Source: Chondrus crispus
Lineage: Eukaryota > Rhodophyta > Florideophyceae > Gigartinales > Gigartinaceae
DNA length: 64,000 nucleotides
Assembly (NCBI RefSeq): GCF_000350225.1
Contig: NW_005178758.1
Span: 186,001 to 250,000 of the forward strand
Direction: 5' to 3'
In this document: in pieces, positions 55,890 through 64,000 of the stretch
How positions within the stretch are numbered: the stretch's first letter is position 1
Layout of the letters: the number at the start of each line of letters is the position of its first letter
Translations under genes and position numbers: made by a program
The notes under the pieces: model-generated
Seen by the model: the letters and a program-made list of their open reading frames with translations, nothing else
What the model was told of the DNA's origin: nothing
Databases searched by the model: none

Positions 55890-56790
55890 TGACCGTAGAT
55901 TTGTTCTCTACAGAAGATTTGGTGAATCACGGGAGTACCATCAGATCCGTGCTGTTGCGGCTAGTTCAAGCCGCACACCCTACGGACCGAGAGCGCGGCC
56001 AATTCTGAAAGTAGCACACAAGTTTACTCCCAAGTCGCCTCTTGCTTCCTCAATGCCTTCCGTACTTTTCGCGAGGCACGGAGCCCATGTTATACCACTG
56101 ATCCAGGGTCGGCAGCCGCGGTCCCTCCTTCCAGCCACCGAGTAGTCACCCGCCACTGTCGACCGAGACTGCGGCCGCTTAACAACTAAAACCTTTTCCC
56201 GGCTCCCTTGTCCCCGCGGCCGGGCGTAACCTCCTTCGATGATGGTTCAGTAATGCGCGCTGCCCGCCCGACGCCTCCACCTCCCGACCGGCTCCATTTC
56301 CTGACCACTTAGCGCGGCCCTCCCCCCGCCGCGTACGGCCTTGCCTCCGGGCGCTGGTGGCGTTTATGCCCGCTGACAGGATCCCTCGCAAGTGTTCCCC
56401 TTGCCCTGCTCGCGCCGCCACCCTGAGCCCTCGGTAGTCACTTGGAACGCCTGCTGTGCAGCACGTGAACCGCCCTACATCTCGCGATCCAACGTCCTTC
56501 TTGCCTCCCCGCCACTGTGCCCGCCACTGTCGGGTGGTACCGTTCATCCAAAGTGTGCGCGCACACTCTGGATGATCCAACCCCGGGGTCTGGACGCCGG
56601 TTCGCACGTGTGCTACGTGTAAGGAAGGGAGAAAATCCCAAGGCACAATATCCGTCCCTCTTCCTATGTCCCAGAGCACCATCAGAGTTGCTGGTTTTGT
56701 CGGAAGCGGATCGTCCCCGGTTTGCTCTATTCTCGGCCGACCTTCGATCCCGGACCCTCGCCCGGCAATTTACATGCCATCTGCCGGATG
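55890..56790. other. No gene recognised; 3' end region of element G
   Basis: GC-rich sequence beyond the chromodomain-like end of element G, where its 3' LTR would be expected. LTR ends not found. Contains the palindrome at 56546-56573. Confidence 0.4.
56546..56573. repeat. 28-bp palindrome, one mismatch
   Basis: ATCCAAAGTGTGCG followed by CGCACACTCTGGAT, centred on GCGC. Confidence 0.8.
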
Positions 56791-57918
56791 CTACGGTTCG
56801 GCAGAGCCATTGCGTTCGTCGTAAAGTCTGACTATTGCCTCTGGAAATAGGGCTTCCGTTGTCCACCTCGGCGAATCTCGCCCGCGGAGCTGTACTTTGA
56901 ACCACCTTTCGGTCCTTCCAGTCTCCGGGCACGTTCTGTGTTCACACGTAGTCATCTTCTCGAGTAGCCTGAGACCGTCTGGAAACACCCCTTCCTCAGG
57001 GCCTGCGGTCTGGATGGCTACCTGTGAGATGGACGTAAGCGATTCGTGGGCACCCGTGCCGTCACATCCCCACTTTCGGAGCGCAGACTGTAGCTCACAT
57101 CCGAAAGCATTTGATCCAAGACGTACGGTCCTAGCCACGAAGGGACCACCATGTTTCCCTCATTACTAACAAGGTCAGGTGCCCACACCATCACGCGGTC
57201 TCCGACCCGCAAGCGCATTCCCCTCACGCTACGATCGTAATGCTTGGCTGCTTTTCTGCGTGCCTCCATTCCACACTTGAACCGCCTGTTTACGGAGCTC
57301 TTTGAGGTTACTTGGCGTGCTGTAGGGCTCCACCACCACCCTGTCGCCCTCCACATCACCCCAAGCCATGAAGGCCTCGATCCCGAACATGGCCTCAAAT
57401 GGGGATAACTGGGTCGCCTCATGCGCCCCAGTGTTGTACCGTAGGCAGGCCAACGAGACGTGAAGGTCCAAGTTGTCCTGCCCCGTACATACAAAGCTTG
57501 CCAAGTCTTGCGCAAGCGTCCAGTTCCACTTCTCCACGCACCCGTTCGCCTTGGGGTGGAATGGAGAGGTGGTGACGCGTTTTATTCCGAGCTGCGCGGC
57601 CATACTTGGCACAACCTTCCCCTCAAAACTGGGAGCCCTATCCGGCAGGAGCGTTTTTATAGCGCCGAAGATCGATACCGACTCGTCCAGGATTTTTCTT
57701 GCCACCGTCTCTACCTTCTCATTCGGAATCGGGACTGCGCGAGCGACCCTTGTGAACGTGTCGATTATGACGAGGACCTTGATACTTCCAGCCCGTGTCG
57801 GCGGTGTTATTGTCTGCAGGTCCACAGCGACCTGCTGAAACGTGCGTGCGGGATGATACACCTGCATTCTTGCACCCTTCCGGGCCTGGCCGCTTTTACG
57901 TCGGTGCAGGCAACGCAT
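56791..57918 (-). pseudogene. Integrase and chromodomain-like end of element G
   Basis: Catalytic core at 57918-57229: VAVDLQTITPP (first Asp), TLLPDRAPSFEG (second Asp in a drifted context; Asn-Gly is usual), HPKANGCVEKWN (Glu). A shifted frame (57515-57018) holds the C-terminal part (HYDRSVRGMRLRVGDRVMVW, PSWLGPYVLDQML). Another (57138-56791) ends in RWFKVQLRGRDSPRWTTEAL and IVRLYDERN, which has the W...W...P..IV..Y pattern of a chromodomain. At least two frameshifts. Confidence 0.75.
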
Positions 57919-57959
57919 CGCGCAATCGTCATTCTGACATCACTTTTCCACGACGGACT

Positions 57960-58769
57960 CTAGTAGCGACCTCTGATGCGTGCCTCGGTCGGCCTGATTC
58001 CATAGTGGCCAGCCATCCGGGACTCGTGCACGAACTGCAGAACTGCCCCCACTAACTGTGACGGGACAACCAGGCAGCTTGCGCTGCCAGGGCCCCGTGG
58101 TCTGAAGCAGGGTAAGCCCTCGCTTGTCACGCTGTATCCGTCCCTCCCATCTGCCGCAACCCACTCGGCGGGGTCACCAAAGGCCTCCAGCTGGGCTTCT
58201 CGTAACTGTTCGGCGGTCGGCTCTCCTTCGAGGGCCCCAAGGGTCACGACAGCCCTGACCTCCTCTGCGTTCTGGATCCCTTTCTCCCGGAGCTCAATCA
58301 GCGCTAAGCAGCGCTGGCATAGAGGCTTTTCGATGGCATCCCTGCTGAAAGTGTCCGGGACGACGAGGGCGGACCCGGGGGCGTACTGTACCGTAAAGTC
58401 ATAATCTTGAACTTCTAACATCCCGCGAGCCAACCTCCCTCTCGGGTCGCGGAGGCTCATTAGCCATTTCGGGTAGCAGTTGTCAGTTACGACTGTGACC
58501 CCTTTCTCGCCGTGTAGATACGGGCGCGGTTTCCGGAGCCCGTGAACCACAGCGAGACATTCACTTTCGGTGACGGCAAACTTCCTGTCGGACTCGGACA
58601 GCTTTCTGCTTGTAAAAGCAATTGGTCTCCATTTGCCATTGCCTTCCTCCTGCAATACACTCCCCCGAGTCCGTACCCACTGGCGTCGGCCATTACCTTC
58701 TTGGCCGCTCCCCTCCTTGGCGATGCGAGAAATTCCGGGTCCCCAAGGACCTTCTTCAGTTCCTCCCAT
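57960..58769 (-). pseudogene. RNase H and integrase zinc region of element G
   Basis: WRPIAFTSRKLSESDRKFAV and TESECLAVVHGL (Glu), VVTDNCYPKWLMSLRDPRGR and LARGMLEVQDYDFTVQYAPG are RNase H and connection motifs. VHESRMAGHYGIRPTEARIR begins the integrase zinc-binding part before a stop at 57960. Frame differs from the RT frame. Confidence 0.8.
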
Positions 58770-59308
58770 GCCTTTCTCTGGCAGCTACCCCACCTGCTGC
58801 CCCAATCTTTAATGACAAAGTGGGTCCCACGCCCCTTCTTCCGATTGAAGCCCGTACCCCTCAGGACAGCATGGAGCGGCCTCGCAATTTCGGCGAAGTG
58901 GTCGACGAAGTCACTAAAATAATTGGCTAGACCCAGGAAGCGCATGAGCTCCTCCCTGTTTCTTGCCTCTACGAGTTCCCAGATCGCCTTTACGTGGGCG
59001 GCTGACGGCTTGAGCCCATCCTCTTCAATGCAGTGCCCAAAATTTTCGCCAGCTCGTACGCCGAACTGGCACTTTGAGAGCTTCAACCGGGTGCCTGCGT
59101 CGAGAAATCGCCGCAAGACGGATTCCAGTGACCCTAGGTAGCCCTCCGCGGACTCAGTACCGAGACTTACATCGTCCATAAAGGCCTTTACGTCTCTTCC
59201 CTTGAGATCCCCGAGTATGGAATTGATGACGCGTTGGAATGCGGCCGGGGAATTCTTTAATCCTTGCGGTAGCCTGACGTGCCGTAAGAGGCCAAGGACT
59301 GTGCGCAC
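58640..59308 (-). pseudogene. Reverse transcriptase core of element G
   Basis: LPQGLKNSPAAFQRVINSIL, active site FMDD (usual YxDD), LKLSKCQFGV, FGHCIEEDGLKP, FLGLANYFSDFV and the start of RNase H (MADASGYGLGGVY). A frameshift near 58650 moves RNase H to another frame, and a stop near 59358 separates motif A (VFSTIDL). Confidence 0.85.
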
Positions 59309-59359
59309 AGCAGTGTATTGCTTCGAACACTCATCCAGCTCAATCTTAAAAAAGCCGTC

Positions 59360-59889
59360 CTACAGATCTATCGTAGAAAAGACACGCTTGCCGCCCATCC
59401 AGTCCAGGGTCACCCGAACGTCCTCCATGGGGTAGCTCTCCATGACGGTCCCCGAGTTCGGTCCTCTAAATCTGACGCAACTCGAGTCAACCCGTCCTTT
59501 TTCTTCTCGAATAAACTGCAAGCTGCCCATGGTGACGTCGCGTGTTCTACAACCTCCAGCTCCAGCAGCCTTTTCATGGCTTCGCGGTCCACCTCCTCCT
59601 CCTTCGGCGAGCGCCTCCGAACAGGCCAGCATACCGGGCGGGCAGCAGGGTCTATCTTGATCTCGTGCTTGACTCCTTTTATGCACCCGAGCCCCTTGAA
59701 TACTGCCCTCTGCCGCCACAGCACCGCCCGCAGTCGCTCCTGCATCTGCTTCCTCGGACGGAAAGTCGACAGGTCCATGCCGACAATTGCCTCGTCGACT
59801 TCTGCGTCGCAGACGGCAGCCGCTAGTTCAACAAGCGCGCCGCCACTGTCCTGCCTGCGCACTTGCCCCCCTGATACGACGCCTTTCAA
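59360..59889 (-). pseudogene. RT N-terminal part of element G
   Basis: FKGLGCIKGVKHEIKIDP and EVDREAMKRLLELEVVEHAT then SPWAA match the region before the RT fingers. A frameshift within 59410-59560 and a TAG after VFSTIDL break it. Confidence 0.75.
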
Positions 59890-60172
59890 CCGAGATGTCC
59901 GCCATGTCTGCAGTGAGGTCTACATGCAGGCCATGTTTACTCCAGAACTGGGTACCAATGAGCACGGTGCTGGAGAGGTTGGCAGCCACGCGTACCGACT
60001 CGCAAAATTCCTGCCCCCACAGCGAAAACTTCAAAACACCGCGTCCGCGGACCTCCATCTCCCTGCCGTTTGCTGTGCGGGCAGAGCAGTCGGCTGCAGT
60101 CCATGTGGCCCCAACTGATTGGAACCAGTCTCGATCGACCCATACCGAAATGGCACCGGTATCTGGTGGCAC
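59828..60172 (-). pseudogene. Retropepsin-like protease of element G
   Basis: PDTGAISVWVDRDWF has the catalytic DTGA, and TVLIGTQFWSKHGLHVDL corresponds to the second conserved strand of aspartic proteases. Length fits one monomer of the usual dimer. Confidence 0.7.
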
Positions 60173-60299
60173 TCACAAAGTCCCATTCCGCACCGCCAAA
60201 CAGAAAATCATCCCCTCCGACAACCCCTGTCAGCCTCCCGTGCATCTGCACACACGCTCCAGGGCTGTCCGGCCCTTACGGAGCGGTATGCTTAGTTCT

Positions 60300-60728
60300 T
60301 GCCGGGCGGCAGCCCGGTGGGCCTCTTTCCGCCCCCCACTCCTTCCCCCTGCGGTATGCTTGCAGCGGCGCCTCTGTCCTTTCTCTCCTTCTCCCAGCAC
60401 CGCGCGATGTGCCCTTTTTTTGCAACAGTAGTATCACGTAGCTGACGTGAAACGCTCATCTGTAGAGGTGGACAGTGGAGTTGGCGGATTATTTGGGTCG
60501 ACGCGGGCGACGAGTTCCACATCTCGGGCTGTTCCTTCCTCCATCTGCTTGACCCGCTCACCGCGGAGTCGGCCCCTGCCGGTGTCAGAACTTGTAGATG
60601 CGGACATCATGGCTACTCTCCCGGTCACCTCACCGAATGACCGAGGGACAGAGACCGCCAATTCCTGTAGGCTGGACGGCAGCGATTGGATAAATCTTTC
60701 CAGCATGGTGCCGTCCGACACTGGGTCG
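60300..60728 (-). pseudogene. C-terminal Gag and knuckle remnant of element G
   Basis: LHDPVSDGTMLERFIQSLPS and LQELAVSVP resemble Gag C-terminal text. A GHIARCW remnant of a zinc knuckle follows around 60400 in a shifted frame. The left end of the protein is cut by the LTR at 60729. Confidence 0.6.
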
Positions 60729-61030
60729 TGTAGCATAAACACCCCTAAACGGATAGGGGTGTATGCTTAGTCCTGGAAGACCCGTACGTACGAGAACACG
60801 GGGGAAGTCGGACCAGCTAACGAAGCCGGAGCACGGGCCCGGGCAGCATGGTGGAGCAGGATCGAGGGGAAGACGCGCACACGCGCGGGCCGATCTACGC
60901 CTCCACGCCCCGGAGCAGCGCTGGGTTACGTTCCAGCTCTGACGGGCGGAGGTGGATCTGGGCTCGCTCGCGTGCTCGCGCGTCCTCTACCCGCGCTCGG
61001 TCTCGCCTTAAGGTAGCTAACGAAAGCTTC
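60729..61030 (-). repeat. LTR of element 3 (right limit uncertain)
   Basis: TGTAGCATAAACACC is the reverse complement of the LTR end of element 2. GGGCCGATCTACGCCTCCAC and CCGGAGCAGCGCTGGGTTAC match its middle. Homology fades near 61000, so the 5' part of this LTR is shorter or diverged. Confidence 0.75.
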
Positions 61031-61046
61031 CTTAGCATACTCTCGG

Positions 61047-63488
61047 TTGTTTTCTTCGATTATCGTGCGCGCAACTGGGTCCGTCGGCTCCCCCCTCCTC
61101 GTCGTCCTGGCAGGTTCCCCGCCGACTTCGGCCCTAGCGGGGACAGACCCCTTGCGCGGTGAGCCGTCTCGCCTGGCAATCGTTACGCCATCTATCGAAG
61201 GGCCGGTCCGTTCCCATGGGTCCGCGGCAAGGCAAGAGGCATCCCCGCTCCAAGACGCGTCGATTGCGCCCGTGGTCTCCTCCCTTCCGCCGTTCCAGCA
61301 AGAGCGGCGGTCCCGTGAGACTACTTTGTCCACGGAGTTGTGTGCCGCCCCTGCAGCGGCTTCCGTCGCCGCTGCACAGTCCAATACGCCGGTGGCCGGG
61401 GTGGTCCAAGGCGGGGTTTCGAGTGACTCGTACGGAGGGACGTCAACAGCCGGGCACGAGTTCGGAAACGTGGGGGTGGAGCGGAGTGGTGAGGCCCCGT
61501 CGTTGGGGCGGGGGAGCGCGGCGTACGAGCCCGCAGAGGGGTCGTATGGCGCTTATGGGAGCTGTCAGCGCCCCGCGGCACCGCCCGAGGCGTCTCAGGA
61601 TATCGGTGGTATATCCCAGGAAGCCGCAGCAACCACGACGCAGTGGCTGGGTGTACCTCTCGAGCGGTCGACGACACTTCCTCTTGGTCGTCTAGGGTAC
61701 GCATGGCGTCGTTACGCTCTATCAGGGATCACCGTTGGTGAGATCCTCTCGCAGGGTCGGGTACGTCCTGAACTGTTACGTATCCGTCCCATATACGCGG
61801 AGGGCCTGACCGAAGAGGCCTCGCTTGCCTTGGGACGTTTGCTGGCCGAGGGGACCAGTGCCCCATACCAGCTACCCGATGAAATCCCCAGTGACAGAAC
61901 ATTTGTATACAGTATAGAAGAGGCGGGGTATGTTGATCGCATGGCGACCTATATGTTCCACCCCGGCCCCCGGGGTCCTCAACAGTTTGTACTTGCGGAG
62001 GTGGCGGGACTGTACGTGAGCCCCCGGCCATATGCGTACTCGAGAACGCGTGCGGCACTGCAAAAGTCTGCCTGTTCTTTAATGAGACTCCATTCGATTG
62101 CCCTCGCCCCGCATGATTGGTCTGCTTATCGCCAAGCGGGCGAGGCTGACGGCCGCGTTTTGCGGTCGGCATCATTCGAACGTGAGTTGTCGACGGACGA
62201 CTTCCCTGAATTACCCACGTCGATACGGGTGGCTTTTCCTCCCTTGGGAGTACACGTCTTACTCCCCTACGCCCTCAAGCATTTCGGCTACGCTTGCTCG
62301 GACCGACACCACCCCGCTTACGAGGTCCTCCTCTATAATGTGGAGCGAGAGTGGGTTTGGTCGGTCGAAAATTCTTTTATGAACGAGGTTTCCATCAACG
62401 GGAGGGTCTTCGCACAGCCCGGTTCCGTACTGTCTTTTCTTGGAAGGGTCGCTCTGGAGCTCCCTGACGTCGCGTTGAATCCACTTGAACACGGTACGCA
62501 GCACATGTCGTGGTCCTACTCCTTTGTCCTTGACCTGATGCACCTCTCCTTGGACGTGCCGAAACGCAACCACCGTCCCTGGACGGACTATACGACCAAC
62601 GTGCGCAGCACGTTTCTGGCATACGACCGTCGTGCGGACGCCTTCGTGGCACACCCTAACCAACCCGCTACCTGGACGTACCGCGGCGGCGCCGGAGATC
62701 GATCGGCGGTGCGGGAAGCCCGCAGGAAACGTTACAGGGACTTAGACAGAGAGCCGACTACCCCCCTACGTGTGGGGGTGAATCCCTTCTGCGCCCCTCC
62801 CGCGTTCGATACGATTCAAGGCGTCGCGGTGGGGTCTCCAACTCCGTCACTCCCTCCTCTAAACATCCCCGGCGGCGCCTCCCTTCAGCATTTCACGTTA
62901 ACGGGAGACGAAATTAGGGCCGTCCCTGATCTTGTGCGGGCCTTGGGGAGCTCGGTCGACCGAACTTGGCGCGTGAGTAGCTTCCTCAGTACGCTGGGTG
63001 GTTGGTATCTGGCTCGTGGCGCAGAGGCGTGTCGCCTTGGGGCTGAACGCTCCGCCTTTTCTTCTCAGCTACGTCAGCTGCAGAGCGAACTGCGAGACTT
63101 CCGGGAGTCCTCCCTTCGTCAGGAGGGCGCATTGGAACGTGCGGTTACTGAGCGAGATCGCTACCATCGTGAGCGTGACACCCTCCGATCTCTCTCCGCC
63201 CCCTCCACCACGCACCCTTCGTCAGGTTCCGTGCCGCGTCCGAGAATTTCGGACCCTTATGAAGGGAGGGGGTACGTTCCCCCTGCAGTCGGCGGGAGTG
63301 TTGCACCCGTAGCTCCCCCGCACCCTTGGCCTCGTCACGTCGAGATGGCGATGCCTCCTCGCGATGAGGTAGCGACGGAGACGCCTCGTCATCTTAGCTA
63401 CTGTCCTCCGGGTACTACCAAGCTGGGATCTATAAGTAGTACTTATGGATCCCAGCTTGGCGCGCCTCCTATCGGCTCTAATGGCTGA
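61047..63488 (+). CDS. F2 antisense protein of element 3 (813 aa, intact)
   Basis: Longest F2 copy, unbroken. Residues ~1-190 are low-complexity and may contain an unrecognised intron or a late true start. The core begins at VPLERSTTLPLGRLGYAWRR (~200) and carries ITVGEILSQGRVRPELLRI, PSDRTFVYSIEEAGYVDRMA, SRTRAALQKSACSLMRLHS, APHDWSAYRQA, HVLLPYALKHFGYACSD, NVEREWVWSVENSFMNEVS and RSTFLAYDRRADAFVA. A coiled coil (~665-720) and a tail ending near HLSYCPPG follow. It is on the strand opposite to the element's expected pol. No known domain. The absence of stops over 813 codons, while older copies are broken, suggests constraint. Confidence 0.8.
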   Translation: MFSSIIVRATGSVGSPLLVVLAGSPPTSALAGTDPLRGEPSRLAIVTPSIEGPVRSHGSAARQEASPLQDASIAPVVSSLPPFQQERRSRETTLSTELCAAPAAASVAAAQSNTPVAGVVQGGVSSDSYGGTSTAGHEFGNVGVERSGEAPSLGRGSAAYEPAEGSYGAYGSCQRPAAPPEASQDIGGISQEAAATTTQWLGVPLERSTTLPLGRLGYAWRRYALSGITVGEILSQGRVRPELLRIRPIYAEGLTEEASLALGRLLAEGTSAPYQLPDEIPSDRTFVYSIEEAGYVDRMATYMFHPGPRGPQQFVLAEVAGLYVSPRPYAYSRTRAALQKSACSLMRLHSIALAPHDWSAYRQAGEADGRVLRSASFERELSTDDFPELPTSIRVAFPPLGVHVLLPYALKHFGYACSDRHHPAYEVLLYNVEREWVWSVENSFMNEVSINGRVFAQPGSVLSFLGRVALELPDVALNPLEHGTQHMSWSYSFVLDLMHLSLDVPKRNHRPWTDYTTNVRSTFLAYDRRADAFVAHPNQPATWTYRGGAGDRSAVREARRKRYRDLDREPTTPLRVGVNPFCAPPAFDTIQGVAVGSPTPSLPPLNIPGGASLQHFTLTGDEIRAVPDLVRALGSSVDRTWRVSSFLSTLGGWYLARGAEACRLGAERSAFSSQLRQLQSELRDFRESSLRQEGALERAVTERDRYHRERDTLRSLSAPSTTHPSSGSVPRPRISDPYEGRGYVPPAVGGSVAPVAPPHPWPRHVEMAMPPRDEVATETPRHLSYCPPGTTKLGSISSTYGSQLGAPPIGSNG
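63420..63458. repeat. Near-perfect hairpin inside the F2 C-terminus
   Basis: AAGCTGGGATCTATAAGT, loop AGT, then ACTTATGGATCCCAGCTT; one mismatch. It codes for KLGSISSTYGSQL, which is extra relative to the element 1 copy, so it looks like a small insertion. Confidence 0.75.
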
Positions 63489-64000
63489 GCCGGGAGTCCG
63501 CGCCCTCCGTGCTTCCCTCAATCCAATTCCCTTCTTCAATAAAGCCAATAGGGTCGTCCGGTTCCTTCGTAAACCACTCTGAGCTCGTCCGACCAGCGGG
63601 TATAGAGCAGATCTCCCCCCTCCCGACGGGGGAGGTTCGCCCGAAGTCGCGGACAGGACGTACCGTTCGCACCGCGGGGCACTCGCGCGCGTACGGTGGC
63701 GGCGCGTTACTATGTAGGTCGATCCCCGCTCGTCTTGGGGTCTCTCCCTGCTCGGTGCAGGTCCTCGACTACGTCGCCCGTCGCCCCGCGGCGTCGCCGC
63801 GCTTCTTTCCTTCTCGCTCTCCCCTTCTTCGGAGCATCTTCCCTTAGGCGCGAGACGCTGACGTGGCATCCTGCCATTCCCCGTTGGTCTGAGTCTGCCG
63901 GCCACGGTGCCTCGAGCTATGGTCTTGAGGTTTATCCGGTTCCGGAACCGGAATCTCGTACTCTGCGACTTGACAGGCAACTCGGTACGCGTGCTCAGTT
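63489..64000. other. Spacer of element 3 (3' flank of F2)
   Basis: AATAAA at 63538-63543, 50 bases after the F2 stop, is a likely polyadenylation signal. A C-run/G-run hairpin lies near 63610-63630. No gene recognised. Confidence 0.45.

Larger units (their letters stand above)
56791..60728 (-). mobile_element. Element G: degraded gypsy element, cut by element 3
   Basis: Minus-strand remains of gag, protease, RT, RNase H, integrase and a chromodomain-like end in the right order, in several frames. The gag side ends exactly where the LTR of element 3 starts (60729). No LTR of its own was found. Confidence 0.85.
60729..64000 (-). mobile_element. Element 3: 3' end of an F2-type gypsy element, minus orientation
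   Basis: Reverse-orientation LTR at 60729, then the antisense F2 gene on the plus strand and a spacer to the edge. Its pol is expected right of the window. It is inserted into the gag of element G; GGTCG left of the LTR is the predicted target duplication. Confidence 0.75.

Noticed and set aside
61085..61105. Polypurine tract of element 3 inside the F2 start
   Set aside because: GAGGAGGGGGGAG on the minus strand is suggestive, but the conserved 24-base sequence and an LTR start are not next to it.
1..64000. tRNA or rRNA genes
   Set aside because: No cloverleaf with A and B boxes and no rRNA core sequence recognised by eye.

Overview
The window looks like a repeat-rich piece of a filamentous fungal genome, probably a basidiomycete. 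The evidence is: chromodomain-bearing Ty3/gypsy (chromovirus) retrotransposons, a 56-nt GTAAGT...CAG intron, fungal APH-type kinase paralogues, AATAAA signals and no operon logic. The species is not identifiable from sequence alone. About two thirds of the window is retrotransposon DNA in nested layers. The 13.5-25.8 kb stretch is lower in GC and holds most of the candidate host genes.

Layout. (1) 1-8471 is the 3' part of a gypsy element (element 1): pol with one in-frame stop, a long spacer, a decayed antisense gene called here F2, and a 609-bp 3' LTR. (2) 8472-13514 is the 3' part of a related older element (element 2): spacer, antisense F2 and a 700-bp LTR. It sits in a third element's gag (13515-14781, minus strand). 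(3) 14.8-25.8 kb holds a two-zinc-finger protein, a 5' APH gene fragment, two full APH-like kinase genes, a small fungal protein, a GC-rich broken gene between inverted repeats, and a 403-aa protein that starts with a histone-H3-tail sequence and carries a papain-like Cys/His/Asp arrangement. (4) 25983-36019 (element C, minus) and 40999-51033 (element D, plus) are two nearly identical ~10-kb gypsy elements in inverted orientation. Each encodes Gag, a nucleocapsid knuckle in a second frame, Pol in a third frame, and an intact 517-aa antisense gene called here F1 between pol and the 3' LTR. C lies inside an old integrase with a perfect GCCAT target duplication. D lies in the RT of a related element E (36.5-41.0 kb) but its two flanks do not match. 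(5) 51.0-53.0 kb holds a decayed, strongly diverged F1 homologue. (6) 53-56.8 kb is poorly coding, with palindromes and a small intron-containing gene model. (7) 56.8-60.7 kb is a degraded gypsy element G (minus), cut in its gag by element 3. (8) 60729-64000 is the 3' end of element 3 in minus orientation, with the longest and cleanest F2 (813 aa, plus strand).

How it fits together. In the C/D type and in the element 1/2/3 type, the space between pol and the 3' LTR carries a large gene on the opposite strand. These genes run tail-to-tail with pol and, where intact, have their own AATAAA. F1 and F2 match no family I recognise. They recur in elements of different age and have few or no breaks in the young copies, so they look like a retrotransposon accessory gene system rather than chance reading frames. 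In the C/D and E families the Gag, nucleocapsid and Pol frames are stacked with two relative -1 steps. The second step in C/D falls on a canonical G GGA AAC slippery heptamer directly before a TAG.
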